Assembly (NCBI GenBank): GCA_011503125.2
Contig: WWBZ02000010.1
Coordinates: 682,001 to 746,000, forward strand
Direction: 5' to 3'
DNA from: Botryosphaeria dothidea
Lineage: Eukaryota > Ascomycota > Dothideomycetes > Botryosphaeriales > Botryosphaeriaceae
Length of the DNA stretch: 64,000 bases
Shown piece after piece: positions 45,501 to 56,039 of the stretch (positions within the stretch are counted from its first letter, which is position 1; each line of letters starts with the position of its first letter). Position numbers and translations under genes: made by a program. Under the pieces are notes generated by a model that had not been told where the DNA came from, ran no database searches, and saw nothing but the letters and a program-made list of their open reading frames with translations.

Positions 45501-47896
45501 AGCTTTGTTGATGATGACACCTCCTAAGCGTTCAGATGAGCCGTTTTATGCAGGTGTGAATAGTGATAAGGTCTCCCAGGTGATTCCTCGTTGTCGTAGT
45601 TGTTGTTTAAAGTCGTTTCCAAGTGCAGTTTCATTATCAGAGCGAAAGAAGGCTACTCTGCGCTTGAATCGTGCCGAGATTTGTTCAATGAGGCTGATTG
45701 CAATGGTTCCAGTCTCAGACTTGCTTGTATGAGGTTCTGAAAACCTCCACTTGGTTTGATGGCACTCCAAATGGGTGATCCACTGGTTGTGGTTGTATGC
45801 TTCCGCCATATGGATGAGATCAAAGGTGACTCGAAAGAAGGGTTGGTTTGATGATTCCTCAGGCTGAGTATCACGAGACACCTGCTCATGAGCCTTGGTT
45901 CGAGCGCATACATCGCAGTGAGACGATAGAGTTGTTTCAGGAGTAATAATTGCACCGGTTACTGCTTGCGGAAGTAATTTGATGACTTTTTCTCCTGCAT
46001 GAGCAAAGATTTCATGCCATTGGTCCGCTGGAAGGTTCCGAGACGCAATACATGAGGAGATAATTGACTTTGGATTGTCCAGAGCCTTGTTGAGTTCCAC
46101 AAAGAGTTGGTTTTGATACCGAGTAACTTTGCAGACCGTGTTGTTGTTGTTGAGGTTGTACAGTACTCCTCTGCCAGTGTCGAGATGTACGTCCTTATCC
46201 ATGCACTTTGTAACTGACAAAAGGTTTGCCATGAATGAGGGAACGTATGCAACGTCGCGCAGGATAATCGTACGTGTTCCGGTTAAGGTTTGAGCCTTGA
46301 TTGAGACTTCTCCAAACGATTTGATGGGAGTAGTAATGTTTCCACTGGTGATTGTGTCATCTGATGACGCATTGCGAGTCTTGGTGTATCGATGCTTCAT
46401 GTGTCTGTTGCACACATGATGAGTGGAGCCAGTATCTGCAATCCAAGAGAGTTCAAGGGTGCTAGCATAATCAGCGCTTGTAGTTGATAATGAGGTTGCT
46501 TGTATAGTGGTTGGGAAAGATGCAACTGATGCTGAGTCTTCATTGTTAGTATCTTCCTTGATCTTCTTAGTAGTTTGTTCCTGACTTGGTTGTTTTGAGT
46601 GTTCTAATGACTTTGACTTTGCAATGGAATCTTCAATCTTCTTCTTGAGGTCCTTGTTGCTCATTGCCTTCTGGATTCGTTGTTGCACTTCCTTGTTCGG
46701 TGTCCAGTTGGTTGGTCTCTTGTCTTTGTTGAGATAGAAGCATTTGTTCCACCAATGGTATGCTCCACAGACGCATTTGGGTACATGCTTGTTTTGATGT
46801 TGCTGTTCTCCTTGTAGGGTTGCAGCAAATCCTCCTCTTTTGCTTGGTATGCTCATGACTGCACGCTTATCTCTGATATGACTGCGATAGTCCTCGATGA
46901 TTGTTGATAAGCTCCTTGCTTTGGTTGGGTCCTCTCTCAACTTCATCTTCATCTGAGTGGCGTAGGTCTCATCGTATGAGAGAAGAGGGTTGAGGAAGTT
47001 GTGGATGCCTCGGTTGCCTTGAGAATCAGGCAGATTGATAGCCTGAGCCTTGAATAGCCATTCTTCCCATTGGGCTATCCATTTGTCGAGGTTCTGATGA
47101 GTTGGAGGCTTGGACAGTTGAGCAAGCTGCCCCAAAAGGATTGCCTCTATTGTATGGTCTGCAGGCTTCATGTTGCCTTAAAGGGTTCGAAGGATAGAGT
47201 AAGGATCAGAGTCGTTTGCTTGACGCAGCAGCGGTTGTAGAGGTTCCGCAATAGAGTCCTCAATAATCGTTGCAATATTATTGATCTCGCGTCTCTGCTT
47301 CTCATGCTTCTTGATGCGAATCCTATACTCATCGAGTTGGAGTCGGTAGGTCTCGTACGCATCGTCTCCAGTGCCACGAGAGGGAGCAACTGGTTCTTGC
47401 GGTTGCGGAGGCTTTGTTTCTATTGTAGGATCAATGAAATGGAAGATATCCGCTCGTTGGGCCCTTGATTTGATGATATGATACCATTCATCCCAGTTTT
47501 CTGATGATTTGAGGATGACGATAGGCTTGTTTGTGGTAGACATGATATCTACTGCTCTCGGATGAGAGATAGTGATTGAATTGATTGATAGATGACTCTT
47601 ATGAGATGAAAACCTTAGTTATCGAGTCGATTATGGGCAATAACTGCCAAAACTGCTGACCGGATGCCTCGGAACAGCTTGAAATGCACAAAAAAGTGCT
47701 TCTTGATAATGAACTAGATGGCAAGCGGCTTTGCTAGCTTATCCGGGCTCATAACTGTTGGAAATCAAGTTGATTTGATTATTGTCTGGATTGTTGGCAT
47801 GTCCCATGAGAGGGGTATGAGAGGGTGCCTGCTATATAGACTATTTGACGCTAAACCTAATTCGGAGCATTCTGAGACTATATTTCCAACAATTCG
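42582..47896 (-). mobile_element. Nearly complete copia (Ty1-type) retrotransposon
   Basis: LTRs are 42587-42720 and 47756-47891, identical apart from one 2-bp indel, flanked by the 5-bp duplication ATTCG (42582-42586 and 47892-47896). Next to the 5' LTR, minus strand, lies GTTATGAGCCCGG, complementary to the initiator tRNA-Met anticodon arm. A single gag-pol frame starts at 47543; stops are at 47178-47180 (TAA), 45546-45548 (TAA) and later sites. Domains in order: gag, zinc-knuckle-like Cys region (CVCGAYHWWNKC), protease WIADTGSTHHVC near 46450, integrase (His-His-Cys-Cys and FRSDNETALG), RT (FFFVDDVILAY near 43715) and RNase H (43611-43036). About 200 bp of foreign sequence interrupts RT near 44050-44258. 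Defective despite near-identical LTRs. Confidence 0.92.
44050..44258 (-). repeat. ~200-bp insert inside the copia RT, shared with 6052-6243
   Basis: The copia protein alignment runs from DTYAATL directly to MRIFRAILAI; the bases between are absent from copia proteins and are nearly the same as the 5' end of the LINE at 6.05-6.24 kb. Confidence 0.7.
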
Positions 47897-48435
47897 TGGT
47901 CGTTCCGAACTGCGGATCAGCGTTCTGATTCTCACGCAGTGCCTTTCTCGGCTACTTCTTCTACTGGATTGCTACAGAGCCTTCAGTTTAGATATTCATC
48001 GGCTAGAAGTTCTGGCCGCCTCGGCGTTTCTTTTTCGTGCGTCTAAGCGCTCCTCTAGAAGCGATATAATGCTCTGGTCAACTGTTGGCAACTAGTTTTG
48101 TGTGATTTGCGCAAGAGCTGAAACAAGACAGAATGCGAGTTGAATTGTGCCTTGCATATGCGAGAAGAAGCCAGACTGTTCTTACTCCTATTGCTATAGT
48201 GTGCTCTAACCGTGCATGTATGAGATAGTCTTACCGAATATTTGCTGCAGAAAGAGGATAATTCGATAACGACTATCAACCTATGGAAGCCCTGTTTAGA
48301 AGCCGTTTAGGTAGTGGTGGTGGTGGTAATTCATACACCCCGTCGGCCTCTAATAAAGCAGATTGCATTTTGTTAGGTGGCACACTCGCTTGTGTGGCAC
48401 GCTCGCTTATAGGATACGTTAAGCCTAAATGTTAC
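47892..48435. other. Spacer between copia element and solo LTR, no gene
   Basis: About 540 bp without a recognisable coding region. Confidence 0.5.
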
Positions 48436-48684
48436 TGTGATGGCTTGCATCCGGTGCATTCGTGGAAATGCAGTGGCATTCTATCTACGAGAAGACTAAG
48501 CTAAAGAGAAAAGGAAGCAAGATTTAAGCAAGGTAGCGCTGCTTATATATCTCTCTAGAGTTCCTTTTACTGGTAGCGAGTTGCAAGGTTTTCTTGTTGG
48601 GCTTTATTGAGCTTCAGGGTCCTCTCAACCTAAGGTCTCGCCGCAGGATCCATCCAAGGCACCCTCAGGGTTCAAACCGTAACA
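48436..48684 (+). repeat. Solo LTR, same family as the miniature element at 26.5 kb
   Basis: 249 bp, TGTGATGG...CCGTAACA, flanked by the 5-bp duplication GTTAC (48431-48435 and 48685-48689). Confidence 0.85.
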
Positions 48685-48689
48685 GTTAC

Positions 48690-48737
48690 TAGCGGCACAA
48701 GGTCGAGCTTTAAAAATTTCTAGACCTTGTGCCGCTA
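48690..48737. repeat. Perfect hairpin
   Basis: TAGCGGCACAAGGTC and its exact reverse complement are separated by 18 bp that are mostly A/T. Confidence 0.8.
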
Positions 48738-48811
48738 GTGCCGAGAGCGGTCTAGTGGTAAGAGGTCTAGGTTCGTATGTGAGGCAGCCTAAACCAAAAG
48801 GATGGTATTGT

Positions 48812-49620
48812 GTAATAAAGCGGAGGCGGATGAGTATAAGGGGCTTGGACCTGCAAGATCTAACATAGGGGGCTAGGCTTGAGGGATAAGGAACAAGGGG
48901 AAAGGCAGAGAGACATAGGTGAGTCTGCGGAGGGCAAGGTGGTCCAAGAAGGATATAAAGTTGCTAGACTAAAGAACTAACTACGAAGCAGAGGGGGCGA
49001 GGTTTATATACACAAAGAACTAACTAAAATACTAGCTTCCTGATTTGTAAGTAGGTAAGTCTAGATCTCGGTTTTGAGTCAACGAAGGTAAAAGAGAAGT
49101 AAGGGGTCTAAGTAAGCCACGCTTATAACACGGATTAAGATCTGGCTATAACGAAGCAAGGAGTTATGTAGACTAGAATCCTAACACTTACCTGCTTACA
49201 AACCAGGAAGCTAGTATTTTAGTAAGTTCTTTATGTATATAAACCTCGCCCCTCTGCTTTGTAGTTAAGTTCTTTAGTCTAGCAATGAGTATTTCTCGCG
49301 TACAACTTGGTGCGCATTAATCAGACCTTGCTTGCCTCCCTTGTTACTCGTTACTCGTCTCTCGTACCTCGTACTTTCGTCCTTTGAACTACACCCCTAT
49401 ACTTCGGCACTGCTTTACCCCTACTGCCTTTACCGGCTTCGTTACCTCGTTCCTCCGCCCTCTAAGGTCCGTTCATTACACTAAGGCACCCTTAGGGTTC
49501 AAACCGTAACAATTAGATCTTATAGGTCTAAGCCCCTTTATACCTATCCGCCTCCGCTTTATTACATTAAGATCTAGCCATAACGAAGCAAGGAGTTATG
49601 TAGACTAGAATCCTAATAGT
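48812..49620. repeat. Composite inverted and direct repeat
   Basis: 48956-49061 and 49189-49287 are inverted copies (about 100 bp). Outside them 48812-48870 and 49513-49575 are inverted too. 49128-49190 and 49566-49620 are direct copies (ATTAAGATCT...GGAGTTATGTAGACTAGAATCC). An LTR fragment (GGGTTCAAACCGTAACA) ends at about 49512, and 49360-49460 matches, inverted, LINE sequence at 18000-18090. Confidence 0.7.
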
Positions 49621-49654
49621 AACCGGTTAATAGACTATAAAAACGATGGAGGCT

Positions 49655-49906
49655 AAATATACGGGTAGTTAAGGCGGTAATTTAATTTCTAAAATTAACT
49701 ACACGGCTATCCGGCCTAGATAGGACTAGCGGGGTGACGTAGCCGCCGCACGATTACTAAACGGAGTTAGGCTAAGAAGTAAGGCAAGGCAATAACGGAT
49801 AAAAGGCTTAGTAATGTACATAGAACGGCTCTTATGTCTCTACAGAAGACATCGTAGCCTGAGTAGACCAATCCAATCCAATCCAATCCAATCCAATCCA
49901 ATCCAT
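49655..49906 (+). mobile_element. LINE 3' end with (CCAAT)n tail
   Basis: Inverted relative of 17077-17300; ends in about eight CCAAT units at 49867-49906. Confidence 0.75.
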
Positions 49907-51959
49907 ATATCTTAGGTTCAACCGCAGCGCGCTTTGGTCAACGCACAGGCTTCTCCAATATTCCATGTTAACATAGTATTTCGCATTTGGGTCAAGAGAC
50001 AGAAGACGGAGAGCCTTGGAAGAAACATCCAAAAATTCTATGAGAGCCCGGAGTCCGTATTTGGGGAAGCGTTGAGCAGCGATCAGAAGTGGTGTGTGGA
50101 TCAGAATGCGGATAATGGTGCATCTGAAGTCTCAGAAATTGACCAAAAACAACCCGAGGACCAGAATCCAAGCCTGTCTGCCGGCGAGGACACATCCAAA
50201 ATCAACGGTGAGCAACTACCCCCACCTGCAGCACCGCCTGCAACCCGAGGCATAAGTCTTGGTCTGTGGTCTGCTTCGTGGATCACGCGATCATGAGGCC
50301 AACAGTCTTTCCCAGATGTTGATGATCCGCCGATGGCACACAATCGCAACAATTGGGAAGGCAAAAGTGGGAAGACAGAACACGGACTGAATGTATTCCC
50401 CACACAACTTTTTTGCCCGCCGGTCCGCGCTCAGGGCTACAACAACCAGGAACGGAGCAACCAATACCCATGCAACCACATCACCAAAAAAAGCACCCCG
50501 CGATCGAAGTTTGTGCATAATCTCATTGGCATATGGCACACTGGGCCGCCGCTCAAATCTTATTTTAACCATGATGTGTTCCCGACTTCAGGCACTGCTG
50601 GGCTACACGCATGCTTTCAGGGAGCTTATGAGGAGAGTATACAGGTTCTTCGTCTCCATGACTCTTGGTTGGTGCGGACGAAAAGGAATCGGTCGATTCA
50701 ACCTTTGACGAATGTTTTCATGAGGTCATTTCCTAATTGCAGGAGCGTCAGGACGTATCGCTGGAACAAGTAGGCATATTGGAGAGAATCTGGAGCTCTT
50801 TTACTACTAGTGAGTAGCTTAATTCGACGATATATACGCGAGACACTACATCTGAGACGTGATATGTAATTATGAGCGGTGGACAGTATGTCCTCACGTA
50901 GTCGGCAACGCTTCAAAGCGTTACGTCGACAAAAACGGCATGGTGGTGCAGCAGGAGGCGACACTACTGCCAAAAAAAATCCACAACGATGGCTTTATGA
51001 CAGCGTTTGATCGTGGAATGAGTCCAAGCCCTTATGTGACCCGACAAAGGTAGATTGGGTCTCTCAGATACACTATCTGCGAGTTTTCTTCCCGCCGTGG
51101 GGATTTGCACCTCGATTAGGCAGCACGATGAGTCTTGATCCATAGAAGTTGTCTTGGGCATGGATCTCAAATCACTTATCCAACTTCGTGGAGCTGAAAG
51201 GATGAAAACATTCTTCACACTGTTAGATAGTCCCTGCAGACTCGAAATTCGCTCCAGGTCCGAAAATGAAGGATACCGATTTCTTGATAGCTGTCTATAT
51301 ACTGACCTCTTGGAAGTGTGTAATCTTGTGGCTTGGCTTCTCAGCTGCAATAATTCAAGAAGAAGATAGTATTGCTTCTGGAAAGCTGCTCCAACTAATG
51401 TCCGATGGCTGGACGCGGCTGAAGCTTGACCTTGTGGACCAGAGAACGTGGAGCATATACAGCAATGCGGATGAACTCATATGATGCTAAATCACACAGA
51501 GAGAGATACCATATTATTGTTCGTGGAGGAGGCAGACGACGTGTTGCGTGTGAAGTTCCACAAGGTGCTGACGTTCCAGACATATGGCAGTGACATCGAG
51601 CCGGACATCCATACGGAAGAAATTGACGACACTGAATGGTGCATCGTTTAGCCGTACTCAGAAGCAATATTCTTGAGCTCAGTAGTCGGTCCAGCCTCTT
51701 CAGCGTGCGTAGGATATTCGTAAGCCCCGACCCAGAGGGTACCGAGCATGTGTCCAAGCGACCCGATACATCTGGAGCTGGAGTTGATATTACGGTTTGT
51801 TCTCCAATTCGTATATTTCATCTTGCTTCTCTTTGAAAGTTTGGAAACCACCCAATACTGTAAATCGGTTCTACACGCTGCATAAACTGCAATTGCTAGC
51901 ATTGCTGAATCTAATATCGGCGCATCAACCCAGGCTGGCCGTTTTGTCTCTTCGCTGAA
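49907..51959. other. Degraded region with possible membrane-protein relic
   Basis: A minus-strand piece 50572-50291 encodes two hydrophobic segments (AWVLVAPFLVVVAL and FAFPIVAIVC) with a charged region between, which could be the end of an integral membrane protein. I recognise no family, and surrounding frames are broken. Other open frames between 50.9 and 51.9 kb show nothing recognisable. Confidence 0.35.
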
Positions 51960-54891
51960 TCATAAAATGGACCACTCCTGGTCGGGAGACAAAGCCCTGC
52001 AAAGGGCAACATCCTTTATATCTTCATCCAGCATGGTTTCCATGTCCATTGCATGTATCCTCAAGGCCTGCTGATAAGTCACTCAAAGGCATCCTCCATC
52101 CGCGTCGTCCACTGTGACCAAAGCAGCGCTGCGGGACTTTGGAGTCCCGTCCTCGTTGAGTGAGTCCTGAAGGATGATAGCCAGCTGATCGGGCGTGAAC
52201 CCACCGCTGTCGCAAGCTATAGTTTTAGCCTCACCAGGCGCCACACAATTGATGATTTCGCCACCCTCGGACGCGACCAGGAAAGACTCATCGCCGTGCT
52301 TCGTCATTCGTATCTTCGGCCGTTCATGCAACCACAGCCCCGGAAACACGACCTGCAAGCCCGCTGGTGTACACACGGCAGATTTCCTCCTCCACTGAAC
52401 CACGGCGCTGGTGCCGATTCCCATGAACGATTTCGGGACCCATCGGTAGCACGGTGATTGCAGACGCGTGATGGCGCTGAAGACGATGACCGCAGGCAGT
52501 TTCTCAAAGCCGGTGAGGAACGCTACCATGCGCTCCTCACTGTCTTTCAGCTCCAGGAGCTTGGAAACGTCGCGCCTGAGCATCCCGGCGAGGCAGATGG
52601 TCTCGTCTTCTAGGTGACTGGTCCAGCGCCAGCATACCGCATATGAGACGCTGGAGAGCGAAATCATGTCTGAAAGGTCCGTAAAGGACTCTTGCTGCAT
52701 GAAGAGGAAGTCTTTGGCGGCCTGGAAAATGGGGCAAAGTGTGAAGTGCTCTTTGAGGCATCTATCCAGCCTGTTGTAACGAGCGGGCCTCTACCTCTAA
52801 GGATCCAAACACCAAAGAGGGAGAAAACCTGTCGAGGGTTTTCCTTAAGTGGGTACAAGGAGAGGTGCGCGAGGAACAAGTAGACGACTGAGGACTAAGC
52901 ACTGCGTGCGAAGGCCTTGTTACTAACAATTAGTACTGAATTGTTATTTAAAGTTGACCATGCAGGTCAAAGCTATCTAAAGAGTGTGGTTTATATATAC
53001 GTAGGAGAGTGTCTACAATCTATGTGCTTAGTAGGCGGGTCGCGTTCAATGGCATCCAGTCTTCTTAAGCAAGGTGTTACGACTGAGCAGGAGGGCTCAA
53101 TAAATTGGATCTGCTTAGACAGCCTTGGCAGTCTGAGCGGGTGGGTCTAGTTGAGCGCGAGGTCACGTGACCTCGGATCTCTATGACCCCGACTTCTGTT
53201 GTTCCGGCGGGGCTGATCCCTAACTTCCTCAACCTGTGGAGGCTGCGCCGTAACACCTGTAGTCACTAGGGCTGGCCTCCAATTTTGTAGGGTCTAGACG
53301 CGGACATGAGTGCCGCAGGACGGCGGCTGCGTTGAGATTCTGCATCTGTTCGGCTTCGAATAGGACTTGCAGCCGGGATATCTCGAGCGTGTCAACGGCC
53401 CTATCCTGGAAATGATAGTGAAGGCTCCGCGCCAAATATCCAAAGCCGCCGCATCCAGGTAGAGCTCTGGATTCGCATGAGCATCTCCGTGGGGCTGACG
53501 AATGCGGTCGACACCTCCTCCAAGATGTCGTCGAGCACGAGAACCCTGTCTGCTTTGCTGTAAATCTCACGCATGGCCGCTATAGCCATTTCCTGTACTT
53601 GCGAACCAATGAGATACAAATCGAGTCTATCCAGAAAGGGACTGGCCACGCTGAGGGATCGTAAAGCGCGTTGACACGTGCTTGAATGCAGAGCAACTGG
53701 CAGCGTGGAAGAGCATTGTTGTGCGGATTGCCCCGGTCGCTGCAAAATGTAATCCGTCAGCACTGTTTGAACTGGCTCAGTGGAAAAGTTTGCTTACTCT
53801 GACCAGACATGGGAGATGCAAACATAAGGGACCAAGTTCTCTGTAACTCTTTCTGATACCTGGATGACTCCATGGAACGAGTGATTCTTCTCTAGAATCC
53901 TATCCATGATATTCTCTTCCATGCTAGGAACTGGTTGCTGATTTTCAGCGAGGGGAACTTGAACCTTCAGCTTCTGCGCTTGTCCAGCGGTACCCTCGAC
54001 GGCAATTAACGGAATCTGTCCTTTTCGTACGACTCTTGTAATGCGATGGGACCATGTGTGCTCAAAAGTGACAAATCGACAGTCACCACCATCATGGCAG
54101 TGTTTCAAACGCTTTGTTTCATACGTCGCGACGTCGAGGTCCTCAATTCTGCATCGGAAGTGATACTCGCAGTTGTTGTGATCTCTGCCCAGTGTGCGGC
54201 GGTTAATCGAACTTAAGTAGTACATTTCCGGCCAGGAGGAATTTTGGTCGTGTAGTGTGTAATACTCACTAGGACACCAGCCCGCTTGCCCCATACGTTC
54301 TTTCAGATATGGGCTATCTTGAAACGGTCCCTGGACAGGCATTTCTTGATTTTCCAAGCGGGGGGCGTACATGTGTAGTGCTGCAAACAGCGACCCGTGC
54401 AAGACCTCCATAGAGAGTTGTACAAGACTTCCGTTGAAAAAACGCGGACCTTTGCCGACGGGCTTGAAAAAGCATGTGCCGTCCTTGAACGGACCGGTCC
54501 CAAGATCGGTCATAACGTCATTTGCTTCTTTGAGCAATCTTTTAATATTGGTGAATTCGGCGAGGCATTGATGGTAGCTTTTGTATCGTAATTTTGAACG
54601 CCAGGCATGGATGAACTGCGGCAAATTCGTTGTGTCGATGAAAGCCTTGGACCCACTGTTGCTTACCTCAAACCTTGTGAAGTCTTCAATTCTAGTACTG
54701 ACTTGAGCGATTCGCAGTGTCTCAATGACTACACCGTGAAACAGCCATGATTGGATTATGCACAAACATTGCACCCAGCTATCTTCAAGGAGGTCCCAGG
54801 CGTCCGACCAGAGAAGAAATCTAATAGAAAGTCCATGGCGAGCTGTAAAGTCATGGTATCCCAGATCATCGTACCTAAGCCAGCAGGTCAA
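51960..54891 (-). pseudogene. HET-domain protein, broken by frameshifts and an insertion
   Basis: The N-terminal 365 residues (54891-53794) are open and align with the intact HET gene at 58.7 kb (SWLFHGVVIE, LPQFIHAWRS, GWCPSEYYTL, PYVCISHVWS). The HET motif continues after an intron of about 60 bp (GTAAGC to TTTGCAG, about 53797-53739), giving GNPHNNALPRCQL and FWIDSICI. A missing base in an A run near 53590 then shifts the frame (AIAAMREIYSKADRVLVLD continues in another frame), a further shift follows near WMRRLW, and about 450 bp (52800-53255) of foreign sequence splits the gene. The C-terminal part (52790-51960) reads EDETICLAGML, RWVPKSFMG and ends SPDQEWSIL. HET proteins cause death of fused cells of different genotype; this copy is dead. 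Confidence 0.8.
53081..53255. mobile_element. Small element with inverted ends inside the broken HET gene
   Basis: AGGTGTTACG and its inverted copy CGTAACACCT bound about 175 bp. It is a MITE or a solo LTR of a TGTTACG...CGTAACA type; no clear duplication distinguishes the two. Confidence 0.5.
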
Positions 54892-56039
54892 TACTGATAG
54901 TATGCATCACGCAGGTTACGACTCACGCCAACTCTGGATTATCCACTGCCAAGTATGGGACCGCTGGATGTTTGTGGAACGGGTTTTGAGGTAGAGGGAT
55001 ATGCTCCATAGCAAGAGAATTGTTGTTGCGCAAGTCAGTGCCAGCCGCGCGTTTTAGTGTTCCGTCGCTGCGTGTCATACGAGGATCGGGTTTAAATAAC
55101 CCTGGCAGCTACCGAGGCTGACCCACCACCATCGTTGACGCGGCTGTTCATCATTGGTAAAGTCGCGAGGCTAAGCCTCGAAGTTCAGGCGGCCAATGCC
55201 AAGTATTGGAGGCAGACAAGGCTGAGCAGAGCTTCAGAAACTTTTGATTAACCAGGGGAAAAATTCTGAGTGCGAAAACTGAACCAAGTCGAGGGTAGTC
55301 ACGCGCTTGCTGTTACACCCGCGGAGTTGTTTCGCCCAATTCCTTAAACTTAAGAATGGATAATTATTGAAAGCCCAAGATCATAAACAAGGACCACTTA
55401 CTACCAAAACAATAAATAACTCCCTATGCATACAACCGCGACGAGTGGACAGAACGCGAGCATGAAGCATCCCATCTATCAGTTCATTACTTCTCTTGTC
55501 TAAGCCAGCCTCAACAGGCAGCAGCGACTAGCGGGAGCGCCCAACCGTCAGCCCCTCGAATAACACGACGACCGCGCCGCCGAGCAGCCGACCTCGCCCG
55601 CAATGTTTGTGTACCAATTCATCAACGTACGGCACGGTGCGCGACAGCTTCGGCGCCGGCAGCATATCCATCAACTTGCGTCTGGAGACTGCATGCAAAT
55701 ACAGTGCCGCATTGCCGTGGCGATCGTGTCCAGCCAACCCGAACCACCACACTCCGAACTGACCCAGCGAACTGCTCCGTGGGCAGGTCCACATCCCACC
55801 GCAGATAGATCGTAAGCAATATCGGAGATGAATTCAGACTCAAGCCGCAACGACTGTTCTCACCAAGTCTAAGGCCTCATAGTTCGAAGAAAAAAAAAAT
55901 GAATAGAGAGCGGTATCCACCTCAGACTGCAACACCTTCAACACCGAAAACCAACCCTCCACCCACCCGTCGTTCAGCTGAAGTCTAGTAGAAGAAGTCA
56001 ACCCTTACGAATATTTCTAGTGAAAGAAACACCCGAATG
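54892..56039. other. Spacer between HET genes
   Basis: About 1.1 kb. A minus-strand frame 55794-55528 has a short ankyrin-like HDRHGNAALYLHAVSRR phrase and may be the end of a lost ankyrin protein. Otherwise nothing was recognised. Confidence 0.35.

Noticed and set aside
48738..48790. Second tRNA-like head (GGTCTAGTGGTAAGAGG, GGTTCG)
   Set aside because: A-box-like words occur but the T-arm cannot be paired; too weak to list as a SINE.
55528..55794. Ankyrin protein gene
   Set aside because: Only one short ankyrin-like phrase is seen and the frame is short and isolated.
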